Shown piece by piece: positions 8,969 through 21,400 of a stretch of DNA of 64,000 nucleotides. The DNA is from Cristatella mucedo. Taxonomy: Eukaryota; Bryozoa; Phylactolaemata; Cristatellidae. The notes under the pieces were generated by a model. It was given only the letters and a program-made list of their open reading frames with translations, was not told where the DNA came from and made no database searches. Each line of letters starts with the position of its first letter. The first letter of the stretch is position 1. The position numbers and the translations under genes are program-made. The stretch lies in NCBI GenBank assembly GCA_009760855.2, contig WPIO01000240.1, forward strand, positions 153,816 through 217,815. Direction: 5' to 3'.

Positions 8969-11820
8969 TGAAGTTTCTAGATATTCCACGATCTGCTGGG
9001 AACTTGTGCGAAACGTGGTATTAACGTGCGAAATGCTTGAAAGAAGGTGCAGCACTCAGCTGCCAACTACCGCACGCTCCGAAAATCAGATTTGAAATTT
9101 TTGGATATTAAGCAATCAGCTGGGAACTCGCACGAAATGTGTTATTCAAGTGGGAAACGCTTGCAACAAGGTGCAGCACTCTGCTGCCAGCCAGTGCAGG
9201 CTCCGACGAGCATATTTAAAGTTTCTAGATATTCCATGATCTGCAGCGAACTCTTGCGAAATGTTTTATTAAAGTGCAAAATGCTTGAAAAAAGGTGCAG
9301 CACTCTGCTACCAGCCAGCTCACGCTCCGACGAGCAGATTTAAAGTTTCTAGATATTCCGTGATCTGCTGCGAACTTGTGCGAAATGTGTTATTCAAGTG
9401 CGAAATGCCTGCAACCAGGTGCAGCACTCTGCTGCCAGCTAGCCCACGCTCCGAAGAGCAGATTTAAAGTTTCTGGATATTCTGCGATCGGCTGCGAACT
9501 CGTGCGACATGTGTTTTTCAAGTGCGAAATGTTTGAAACAAGGTGCAGCACTCTGCTGCCAGCCAGTGCACGCTCCGACGAGCAGATTTGAAGTTTCTGG
9601 AAATTCTGCGATTTGCTTACAACTCGTGCGAAAGGTCCTATTCAAGTGAGGAATGCATGCAACAAGGGGCAGTACTCTGCTTCCAGCCAGTGCACGTTCT
9701 GAAGAGCAGATTTGAAGTTTCTAGATATTCCGCGATCAGCTGCGAACTCGTGCAAAACTAGTTATTGAAGGGCGAAATGCTTTAAACAAGGTGCTGCACT
9801 CTGCTGCCAGCCAGTGCATGCTCCGACGAGCAGATTTGAATTTTATGGATATTCAGCAATCTGCTGCGAACTCATGCGAAATGTGTTATTAGAGTGCGAA
9901 ATGCACGAAACAAGGTGCAGCACTCTGCTGCCAGCCAGCTCATGCACCGGCGAGCAGATTTAAAGTTTCTAGATATTCAGCGATCTGCTGCGAACTCTCG
10001 CAAAATGTGTTTTTCAAGTGCGAAATGCTTAAGGGAAGGTGCAGCAATCAGCTGCCAGTTACCGCACGCTCCGGCAAGCAGATTTGAAGTTTCTAAATAT
10101 TCCGCAATCTGTTGCGAACTCGTGCGAAATGTGTTATTCAAGGGCGAAATGCTTGCGACAAGGTGCAGCACTCTGCTGCCAGCCAGGGCACGCTCCGAAT
10201 AGCAGATTTGAAGTTTCTAAATATTCGGCAATCTTTTGCGAACTCGTGCGAAATGTGTTATTCAAGTGCGAAATGCTTAAAACAAGGTGCAGCACGCTGC
10301 TGCTTGCCAGTGCACCCTTCGACGAGCAGATTTGAATTTTCTAGATATTCAGCAATCTGCTGCGAACTCTTGCGAATTGTGTTAATAGAGTGCGAAATGC
10401 ACGAAACAAGGTGCAGCACTATCCTGCCAGCCACTGCATGCTCCGAAGAGAAGATTTGAAGTTTCTTGATATTCCGCGATCTGCTGCGAACTTGTGCGAA
10501 ATGTGTTATTCACGTGCGAAATGCTTGAAACAAGGTGCAGCGCTCAGCTGCCAGCCAGCTCACGCACCGGCTAACAGATTTGAAGTTTCTAGATATTCCA
10601 CGATCTGCTGGGAACTTGTGCGAAACGTGGTATTAACGTGCGAAATGCTTGAACGAAGGTGCAGCACTTAGCTGCCAGTTAGCTCACGCTTCGACGAGCA
10701 GATTTGAATTTTCTGGATATTCAGCAATCTGCTGCGAACTCATGCGAAATGTGTTATTAGAGTGCGAAATGCACGAAAAACAAGGTGCAGCACTCTGCTG
10801 CCAGCCAGCTCACGCTCCGACTAGCAGATTAGAATTTTCTAGGTATTCGGCAATCTCTCGCGAACTCGTGCGAAATGTGTTATTTAAGTGCGAAATGTAG
10901 GAAACCAGGTTCAGCACTCTGATGCCAGGTACTGCTAGCTCCAAAAAGCATATTTGAAGTTTCTGGATATTCCGCGATCTGCTGCGAACTCGTGCAACAT
11001 GTGTTATTGAAGTGCGAAATGCTTTAAACATGGTGCAGCACTCTGCTGCCAGCTACCCCACACTCAGAAAAGCAGATTTCAAGTTTTTGGATACTTCGCG
11101 ATCTGCTGCGAACTTGTGCAAAGTGAGTTAGTCAATCGAGCCATGCTTGTAACAAGGTGCAGTACTCTGCTGCCAGCTACCTCACGCTCCGAAGAGCAGA
11201 TTTTAGGTTTCTACATATTCCGCGATCAGCTAAGAACTCGTGCGAAATGTGTATTTACCGTGCGAAATGCTTGAAACAAGGTGCAGCACTCAGCTGCCAG
11301 CCAGTGCACGCTCCGAATAGCAGATTTGAAGTTTCTGGATATTCCGCGATCTGATGGTAACACGTGCGAAATGAGTTTTTAAGTGCGAAACGCTTAGAGC
11401 AAGGTGTAGCACTCTGCTTCCAGCCAGCTCACGCACCGGCGAGCATATTTAAAGTTTCTAGATATTCCGCAATCTGCTGCGAACCTGTGCAAAATGAATT
11501 ATTCAATTGCGAAATGGTTGTAACAAGGTGCAGCACTCTGCTGCCAGCCAGTGCACGCTCCGAAGAGCAGATTTGAAGTTTCTGGATATTCCGCGATCTG
11601 ATGGTAACACGTGCGAAATGAGTTTTTAAGTGCGAAACGCTTAGAGCAAGGTGTAGCACTCTGCTTCCAGCCAGCTCACGCACCGGCGAGCATATTTAAA
11701 GTTTCTAGATATTCCGCGATCTGGTGCGAACTCGTGCCAAATGAGTTTTTTAAGTGCGAAATGCTTAAGGAAAGGTGCAGCGATCAGCTGCCAGCTACCG
11801 CACGCTCCGGCAAGCAGATT
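8969..11820 (+). repeat. 23-monomer higher-order repeat, copy 1 (2,852 bp)
   Basis: This block is exactly 23 x 124 bp and is followed by a second copy at offset 2,852 bp. The offset rises by one monomer near 10.2 kb and then varies by 1-2 bp. The junction at about 11,820 lies inside GCAGATTTGAAG in register, as expected from unequal homologous exchange. It contains the GGAAATTC monomer type at about 9.59 kb and one GTCAATCGAGCC monomer at about 11.13 kb. Confidence 0.87.
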
Positions 11821-14795
11821 TGAAGTTTCTAGATATTCCACGATCTGCTGGGAACTTGTGCGAAACGTGGTATTAACGTGCGAAATGCTTGAAAGAAGGT
11901 GCAGCACTCAGCTGCCAACTACCGCACGCTCCGAAAATCAGATTTGAAATTTTTGGATATTAAGCAATCAGCTGGGAACTCGCACGAAATGTGTTATTCA
12001 AGTGGGAAACGCTTGCAACAAGGTGCAGCACTCTGCTGCCAGCCAGTGCAGGCTCCGACGAGCAGATTTAAAGTTTCTAGATATTCCACGATCTGCAGCG
12101 AACTCTTGCGAAATGTTTTATTAAAGTGCAAAATGCTTGAAAAAAGGTGCAGCACTCTGCTACCAGCCATCTCACGCTCCGACGAGCAGATTTAAAGTTT
12201 CTAGATATTCCGTGATCTGCTGCGAACTTGTGCGAAATGTGTTATTCAAGTGCGAAATGCCTGCAACCAGGTGCAGCACTCTGCTGCCAGCTAGCCCACG
12301 CTCCGAAGAGCAGATTTAAAGTTTCTGGATATTCTGCGATCGGCTGCCAACTCGTGCGACATGTGTTTTTCAAGTGCGAAATGTTTGAAACAAGGTGCAG
12401 CACTCTGCTGCCAGCCAGTGCACGCTCCGACGAGCAGATTTGAAGTTTCTGGAAATTCTGCGATTTGCTTACAACTCGTGCGAAAGGTCCTATTCAAGTG
12501 AGTAATGCATGCAACAAGGGGCTGTACTCTGCTTCCAGCCAGTGCACGTTCTGAAGAGCAGATTTGAAGTTTCTAGATATTCCGCGATCAGCTGCGAACT
12601 CGTGCAAAACTAGTTATTGAAGGGCGAAATGCTTTAAACAAGGTGCTGCACTCTGCTGCCAGCCAGTGCATGCTCCGACGAGCAGATTTGAATTTTATGG
12701 ATATTCAGCAATCTGCTGCGAACTCATGCGAAATGTGTTATTAGAGTGCGAAATGCACGAAACAAGGTGCAGCACTCTGCTGCCAGCCAGCTCATGCACC
12801 GGCGAGCAGATTTAAAGTTTCTAGATATTCAGCGATCTGCTGCGAACTCTCGCAAAATGTGTTTTTCAAGTGCGAAATGCTTAAGGGAAGGTGCAGCAAT
12901 CAGCTGCCAGTTACCGCACGCTCCGGCAAGCAGATTTGAAGTTTCTAAATATTCCGCAATCTGTTGCGAACTCGTGCGAAATGTGTTATTCAAGGGCGAA
13001 ATGCTTGCGACAAGGTGCAGCACTCTGCTGCCAGCCAGGGCACGCTCCGAATAGCAGATTTGAAGTTTCTAATTATTCTGCAATCTTCTGCGAACTCGAG
13101 CGAAATGTGTTTTTCAAATGCGAAATGCTTGAAACAAGGTGCAGCAATCAGCTGCCAGCTACCGCACGCTCCGGCAAGCAGATTTGAAGTTTCTAAATAT
13201 TCGGCAATCTTTTGCGAACTCGTGCGAAATGTGTTATTCAAGTGCGAAATGCTTAAAACAAGGTGCAGCACGCTGCTGCCTGCCAGTGCACCCTTCGACG
13301 AGCAGATTTGAATTTTCTAGATATTCAGCAATCTGCTGCGAACTCTTGCGAATTGTGTTAATAGAGTGCGAAATGCACGAAACAAGGTGCAGCACTATCC
13401 TGCCAGCCACTGCATTCTCCGAAGAGAAGATTTGAAGTTTCTTGATATTCCGCGATCTGCTGCGAACTTGTGCGAAATGTGTTATTCACGTGCGAAATGC
13501 TTGAAACAAGGTGCAGCGCTCAGCTGCCAGCCAGCTCACGCACCGGCTAACAGATTTGAAGTTTCTAGATATTCCACGATCTGCTGGGAACTTGTGCGAA
13601 ACGTGGTATTAACGTGCGAAATGCTTGAACGAAGGTGCAGCACTCAGCTGCCAGTTAGCTCACGCTTCGACGAGCAGATTTGAATTTTCTGGATATTCAG
13701 CAATCTGCTGCGAACTCATGCGAAATGTGTTATTAGAGTGCGAAATGCACGAAACAAGGTGCAGCACTCTGCTGCCAGCCAGCTCACGCTCCGACTAGCA
13801 GATTAGAATTTTCTAGGTATTCGGCAATCTCTCGCGAACTCGTGCGAAATGTGTTATTTAAGTGCGAAATGTAGGAAACCAGGTTCAGCACTCTGATGCC
13901 AGGTACTGCTAGCTCCAAAAAGCATATTTGAAGTTTCTGGATATTCCGCGATCTGCTGCGAACTCGTGCAAAATGTGTTATTGAAGTGCGAAATGCTTGA
14001 AACTAGGTGCAGCACTGTGCTGCCAGCTACCCCACACTCCGAAAAGCAGATTTGAAGTTTTTGGTTACTTCGCGATCTGCTGCGAACTTGTGCAAAGTGA
14101 GTTAGTCAATCGAGCCATGCTTGTAACAAGGTGCAGTACTCTGCTGCCAGCTACCTCACGCTCCGAAGAGCAGATTTTAGGTTTCTACATATTCCGCGAT
14201 CAGCTAAGAACTCGTGCGAAATGTGTATTTACCGTGCGAAATGCTTGAAACAAGGTGCAGCACTCAGCTGCCAGCCAGTGCACGCTCCGAATAGCAGATT
14301 TGAAGTTTCTGGATATTCCGCGATCTGATGCTAATTCGTGCGAAATGAGTTTTTTAAGTGCGAAATGCTTAAAGCAAGGTGTAGCACTCTGCTTCCAGCC
14401 AGCTCACGCACCGGCGAGCATATTTAAAGTTTCTAGATATTCCGCAATCTGCTGCGAACCTGTGCAAAATGAATTATTCAATTGCGAAATGGTTGTAACA
14501 AGGTGCAGCACTCTGCTGCCAGCCAGTGCACGCTCCGAAGAGCAGATTTGAAGTTTCTGGATATTCCGCGATCTGATGGTAACACGTGCGAAATGAGTTT
14601 TTAAGTGCGAAACGCTTAGAGCAAGGTGTAGCACTCTGCTTCCCGCCTGCTTACGCACCGGCGAGCAGATTTAAAGTTTCTAGATATTCCGCGATTTGGT
14701 GCGAACTCGTGCAAAATGTGTTTTTCAAGTGCGAAATTCTTAAGGAAAGGTGCAGCGATCAGCTGCCAGCTACAGCACGCTCCGGCAAGCAGATT
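11821..14795 (+). repeat. 24-monomer higher-order repeat, copy 2 (2,975 bp)
   Basis: This copy of 8969-11820 carries one extra monomer at about 13,067-13,190 (a TTATTCTGCAATCTTCTGCG monomer followed by GCAGCAATCAGCTGCC). It also has a short patch at about 14,330-14,375 where the sequence follows another monomer type. Elsewhere the copies differ by scattered single bases. Confidence 0.87.
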
Positions 14796-16160
14796 TAAAG
14801 TTTCTAGATATTCCACAATCTGTTGCGAACTCGTGCAAAATGTGTTATTCAAGGGCGAAATGCTTGCGACAAGGTGCAGCACTCTGCTGCCAGCCAGGGC
14901 ACGCTCCGAATAGCAGATTTGAAGTTTCTATTTATTTCACGATCTGCTGCGAACTCGAGCAAAACGTGTTTTTCAAATGCGAACTGCTTGAAAAAAGGTG
15001 CAGCAAGCTGCTGCCAGCCAGTGCAAGCTTCGACGAGCAGATTTGAATTTTCTGGATATTCACCAATCTGCTGCGAACTCGTGCGAAATGTGTTATTAGA
15101 GTGCGAAATGCACGAAACAAGGTGCAGCACTATGCTGCCAGCCACTGCATGCTTCAAAGAGCAGATTTAAAGTTTCGAGATATTTCACGATCTGCTGGGA
15201 ACTTGTGCGAAACGTGGTATTAACGTTCGAAATGCTTGAACGAAGAAGCAGCACTCAGGTGCCAGCTACCGTACGCTCCGAAAATCAGATTTTAAGTTTC
15301 TGGATATTAGGCAATCAGCTTCGAACTCGTGCGAAATGTGTTATTCAAGTAGGAAACGCTTGCAATAAGGTCCAGGACCCTGCCGCCAGCTAGCCCACGC
15401 TCCGAAGAGCAGATTTGAAGTTTCAGGATATTCTGCGATCTGCTGCAAACTCTTGCGAAAAGTGTTTTTCAAGTGCGAAATCCTTTAAACAAGGTGCTGC
15501 ACTCTCCTGCCAGCCAGTGCACGTTCTGAAGAGCAGATTTAAAGTTTCTAGATATTCCGCGATCTGGTGCGAACTCGTGCAAAATGAGTTTTTCATGTGC
15601 GAAATGCTTAAGGGAAGGTGCAGCAATCTGCTGCTAGCTACCGCACGCTCCGGCAAGCACATTTGAAGTTTCTAGTTATTCTGCGATCTGCTGCGAACTC
15701 GTGCGAAATGTGTTATTCACGTGCAAAATGCTAGAAACAAGGTGCAGCACTCTGCTGCCAGCCAGGGCACGCTCCGAATAGCAGATTTGAAGTTTCTAGT
15801 TATTCTGCAATCTGCTGCAAACTCGTGCGAAATGTGTTATTCACGCGCGAAATGCTTAAACAAGCTGCTGCACTCTGCTGCCAGCCAGTGCACGCTCCGA
15901 CGAGCAGATTTCAATTTTCTGGATATTCAGCAATCTGCTGGGAACTCGTGCGAAATGTGTTATTCAAGTGCGAAATGCCTGCAACAAGGTGCAGCACTCT
16001 GCTGCCAGCTACCCCATGCTCCGAAAAGCAGATTTGAAGTTTCTAGTTATTCTGCAATCTGCTGCAAACTCGTGCGAAATGTGTTATTCACGTGCGAAAT
16101 GCTTGAAACAAGCTGCTGCACTCAGCTGCCTGTTAGCTCACGCTCCGACGAGCAGACTTG
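14796..16160 (+). repeat. Mosaic satellite segment, largely matching about 0.43-1.4 kb
   Basis: About 11 monomers. The first kilobase matches the 0.43-1.40 kb region at offset 14,369 bp, including the TTTATTTCACG and GTCCAGGAC monomers. From about 15.78 kb the order diverges into monomers with the unusual AACAAGCTGCTGCAC start (about 15.85 and 16.11 kb). Confidence 0.75.
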
Positions 16161-18429
16161 AAGTTTCTAGATATTCCGCAATCTGCTGCGAACTTGTGCG
16201 AAACGTATTATTCAAGTGCGAAATGCTAAAAACAAGGTGCAGCACTCTGCTGCCTGCCAGCCCACGCTCCGAAAAGCAGATTAGAAGTTCTGGATATTCT
16301 GCGATCAGCTGCGAACTCGTGCGAAATGAGTCATTCAAGTTCGAAATGCTTGACGCAAGGTGCAGCACTTAGCTGCCAGCTACCGCAGCTCCTAATAGCA
16401 GATTTTAAATTTCTGGATATTCCGCGATCTGATGCTAATTCGTGCGAACTGAGTTTTTTAAGTGCGAAATGCTTAAAGCAAGGTGTAGCACTCTGCTGCC
16501 AGCCAGCTCACACACCGGCGAGCATATTTAAAGTTTCTAGATATTCCGAAATCTGCTGCGAAGCTGTGCACAATGAATTATTCAAATACGAAATGGTTGT
16601 AACTAGGTGCAGCACTCTGCTGCCAGCCAGTGCACGCTCCGAAGACCAGATTTGAAGTTTCTAGATATTTCACGATATGCTGGGAGCTTGTGCGAAACGT
16701 GGTATTAACGTGGGAGATGCTTGAAAGAAGGTGCAGCACTCAGCTGCCAGCTACGGCACGCTCCGAAAATCAGATTTTAAGTTTCCGGATATTAGGCGAT
16801 CAGCTTCGAACTCGTGCGAAATGTGTTATTCAAGTGGGAAATGCTTGCAATAAGGTGCAGCACTCTGCTGGCAGCTAGCCCACGCTCCGAAGAGCAGATT
16901 TGAAAGTTCAGGATATTACACAATCAGCTGCGAACTCGAGCGAAATGTGTAATTCAAGTGGGAAACGCTTGCAACAAGGTGCTGCACTCTGCTCTCAGAT
17001 AGTGCAGGCTCCGACGAGCAGATTTAAAGTTTCTAGATATTCCGCGATCTGCAGCGAACTCTTGCGAAATGTTTTATAAAAGTGCAAAATGCTTGAAAAA
17101 AGGTGCAGCACTCTGCTTTCAGCCAGCTCACGCTCCGACGAGCAGATAAGAAGTTTCTAGATATTCCGCGATCTGCTGCGAACTTGTGCGAAATGTGTTA
17201 TTGAAGTGCGAAATGCCTGCAACAAGGTGCAGCACTCTGCTGCCATCTAGCCCACGCTCCGAAGAGCAGATTTGAAGTTTCTGGATATTCTGCGATCTGC
17301 TGCGAACTCGTGCGACATGTGTTTTTTAAGTGCGAAATGCTTGAAACAAGGTGCAGCACTCTGCTGCCAGCCAGTGCACGCTCCGACGAGCAGATTTGAA
17401 GTTTCTGGAAATTCTTCGATTTGCTTACAACTCGTGCGAAAGGTCTTATTCAAGTGAGAAATGCATGCAACAAGGGGCAGTACTCTGCTGCCAGCCAGTG
17501 AACGTTATGAAGAGCAGATTTGAAGTTTCTAGATATTCTGCGATCAGCTGCGAACTCGTGCAAAATCTGTTATTGAAAGGCGAAATGCTTTAAACAAGGT
17601 GCTGCACTCTGCTGCCAGCCAGTGCACGCTCCGACGAACAGATTTGAATTTTCTGGATATTCAGCAATCTGCTGCGAACTCGTGCAAAATGTGCTATTCA
17701 CGTGCGAAATGCTTGAAACAAGGTGCAGCTCTCAGCTGCCAGACAGCTTACGCACCGGCTAACAGATTTGAAGTTTCTAGATATTCCACGATCTGCTGGG
17801 AACTTGTGCGAAACGTGGTATTAACGTGCGAAATGCTTGAAAGAAGGTGCAGCACTCTGCTGCCAGCCAGTGCAGGCTCCGACGAGCAGATTTAAAGTTT
17901 CTAGATATTCCACGATCTGCAGCGAACTCTTGCGAAATGTTTTATTAAAGTGCAAAATGCTTGAAAAAAGGTGCAGCACTCTGCTACCAGCCAGCTCACG
18001 CTCCGACGAGCAGATTTAAAGATTCTAGATATTCCGTGATCTGCTGCGAACTTGTGCGAAATGTGTTATTCAAGTGCGAAATGCCTGCAACCAGGTGCAG
18101 CACTCTGCTGCCAGCTAGCCCACGCTCCGAAGAGCAGATTTAAAGTTTCTGGATATTCTGCGATCTGCTGCGAACTCGTGCGACATGTGTTTTTCAAGTG
18201 CGAAATGCTTGAAACAAGGTGCAGCACTCTACTGCCAGCCAGTGCACGCTCCGACGAGCAGATTTGAAGTTTCTGGAAATTCTGCGATTTGCTTACAACT
18301 CGTGCGAAAGGTCCTATTCAAGTGAGGAATGCATGCAACAAGGGGCAGTACTCTGCTACCAGCCAGTGCACGTTCTGAAGAGCAGATTTGAAGTTTCTAG
18401 ATATTCTGCGATCAGCTGCGAACTCGTGC
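16161..18429 (+). repeat. Satellite segment; 16.16-17.86 kb is repeated at 47.9-49.6 kb
   Basis: The first 1.7 kb matches 47,895-49,594 at a constant offset of about 31,734 bp, with nearly every base identical in the lines compared. It includes the CAGCTCCTAATAGCAG monomer, the TGCACAATGAATTATTCAA monomer and the GGAAATTC type at about 17.40 kb. In addition, 17,593-18,205 recurs at 18,833-19,445, exactly 1,240 bp (10 monomers) away. Confidence 0.78.
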
Positions 18430-21400
18430 AAAATGTGTTATTGAAGGGCGAAATGCTTTAAACAAGGTGCTGCACTCTGCTGCCAGCCAGTGCATGCTCC
18501 GACGAGCAGATTTGAATTTTCTGGATATTCAGCAATCTGCTGCGAACTTATGCGAAATGTGTTATTAGAGTGCGAAATGCACGAAACAAGGTACAGCACT
18601 CTGCTGCCAGCCAGCTCATGCTCCGACTAGCAGATTAGAATTTTCTAGATATTCCGCAATCTGTTGCGAACTCGTGCGAAACGTGTTATTCAAGGGCGAA
18701 ATACTTGCGCAAAGCTGCAGCACTCTGCTGCCAGCCAGAGCACGCGCCGAATAGCAGATTTAAAGTTTCTATTTATTTCACGATCTGCTGCGAACTCGAG
18801 CGAAATATGTTATTCAAGGGCGAAATGCTTGTAACAAGGTGCTGCACTCTGCTGCCAGCCAGTGCACGCTCCGACGAGCAGATTTGAATTTTCTGGATAT
18901 TCAGCAATCTGCTGCGAACTCGTGCAAAATGTGCCATTCACGTGCGAAATGCTTGAAACAAGGTGCAGCTCTCAGCTGCCAGACAGCTTACGCACCGGCT
19001 AACAGATTTGAAGTTTCTAGATATTCCACGATCTGCTGGGAACTTGTGCGAAACGTGGTATTAACGTGCGAAATGCTTGAAAGAAGGTGCAGCACTCTGC
19101 TGCCAGCCAGTGCAGGCTCCGACGAGCAGATTTAAAGTTTCTAGATATTCCACGATCTGCAGCGAACTCTTGCAAAATGTTTTATTAAAGTGCAAAATGC
19201 TTGAAAAAAGGTGCAGCACTCTGCTACCAGCCAGCTCACGCTCCGACGAGCAGATTTAAAGTTTCTAGATATTCCGTGATCTGCTGCGAACTTGTGCGAA
19301 ATGTGTTATTCAAGTGCGAAATGCCTGCAACCAGGTGCAGCACTCTGCTGCCAGCTAGCCCACGCTCCGAAGAGCAGATTTAAAGTTTCTGGATATTCTG
19401 CGATCTGCTGCGAACTCGTGCGAAATGTGTTTTTCAAGTGCGAAATGCCTGCAACAAGGTGCAGCACTCTGCTGCCAGCTACCCCATGCTCCGAAAAGCA
19501 GATTTGAAGTTTCTGGATACTCAGCAATCTGCTGCGAACTTGTGCTAAATGAGTTAGTCAATCGAGCCATGCTAGTAACCAGGTGCAGTACTCTGCTGCC
19601 AGCTAGCACACGCTCCGAAGAGCAGATTTTAGGTTTCTAGATATTCCGCGATCTGCTAAGAACTCGTGCGAAATGTGTTATTCAAGGGCGAAATGCTTGC
19701 GACAAGGTGCAGCACTCTGCTGCCAGCCAGGGCACGCTCCGAATAGCAGATTTGAAGTTTCTATTTATTTCACGATCTGCTGCAAACTCAACCGAAACGT
19801 GTTTTCAAATGCGAACTGCTTGAAACAAGGTGCAGCACGCTGCTGCAAGCCAGTGCACGCTTCGACGAGCAGATTTGAATTTTCTGGATATTCAGCAATC
19901 TGCTGCGAACTCGTGCGAAATGTGTTATTAGAGTGCGAAATGCACGAAACAACGTGCAGCACTATGCTGCCAGCCAGAGCATGCTCCGAAGAGCAGATTT
20001 GAAGTTTTTAGATATTTCACGATCTGCTGGGAACTTGTGCGAAACGTGGTATTAACGTGCGAAATGCTTGAAAGAAGGTGCAGCACTCAGCTGCCTGTTA
20101 GCTCACGCTCCGACGAGCAGACTTGAAGTTTCTAGATATTCCGCAATCTGTTGCGAACTCGAGCGAAATGTGTTATTCAAGGGCGAAATGCTTGAAACAA
20201 GGTGCTGCACTCTGCTGCCAGCCAGTGCACGCTCCGACGAGCAGATTGAATTTTCTGGATATTCAGCAATCTGCTGCGAACTCGTGCGAAATGTGTTATT
20301 AGAGTGCGAAATGCTTAAAACAAGGTGCAGCACACTGCTGCTGCCAGTGCACGCTCCAACGAGCAGATTTAACGTTTCTAGATATTCCGCGATCAACAGC
20401 AAAGTCGTGCGAAATGTTTTTATTAAAGTGCAAAATGCTTGACAAAAGGTGCAGCACTCTGCTACCAGCCAGCTTACGATCCGACGATCTAATTTGAAGT
20501 TTCTAGTTATTCTGCGATCTGCTGCGAACTCGTGCGAAATGTGTTATTCAAGGGCGAAATGCTTGAAACAAGGTGCTGCACTCTGCTGCCAGCCAGTGCA
20601 CGCTCCGACGAGCAGATTTGATTTTTCTGGATATTCAGCAATCTGCTGCGAACTCGTGCGAAATGTGTTATTAGAGTGCGAAATGCTTAAAACAAGGTGG
20701 AGCACTCTGCTGCTGCCAGTGCACGCTCCAACGAGCAGATTTAACGTTTCTAGATATTCCGCGATCAACAGCAAAGTCGTGCGAAATGTTTTATTAAAGT
20801 GCAAAATGCTTGACAAAAGGTGCAGCACTCTGCTACCAGCCAGCTTACGATCCGACGAGCAAATTTGAAGTTTCTAGTTATTCTGCGATCTGCTGCGAAC
20901 TCGTGCGAAATGTGTTATTCAAGGGCGAAATGCTTGAAACAAGGTGCTGCACTTTGCTGCCAGCCAGTGCACGCTCCGACGAGCAGATTAGAATTTTCTA
21001 GGTATTCGCCAATCTGCTGCGAACTCGTGCGAAATGTGTTATTCAAGGGCGAAATGCTTGCGACAGGGTGCAGCACGCTGCTGCCAGCCAGTGCACCCTT
21101 CGACGAGCAGATTTGAATTTTCTAGATACTCAGCATTCTGCTGCGAACTCGTGCGAAATGTGTTATTAGAGTGCGAAATGCACGAAACAAGGTGCAGCAC
21201 TATGCTGCCAGCCAGCTCACGCACCGGCTAACAGATTTGAAGTTTCTAGATATTTCACGATATGCTGGGAACTTGTGCGAAACGTGGTATTAACGTGCGA
21301 ATTGCTTGAGAGAAGGTGCAGCACTCAGCTGCCAGCTACCGCACGCTCTGAAAATGAGATTTTAAGTTTCTGGATATTAAGCAATCAGCTGCGAACTCGT

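Noticed and set aside
20330-20350. CTG/CAG trinucleotide expansion at CTGCTGCTGCC
   Set aside because: Only three units in one monomer type, fixed in number among the copies seen, so it is not a microsatellite expansion.
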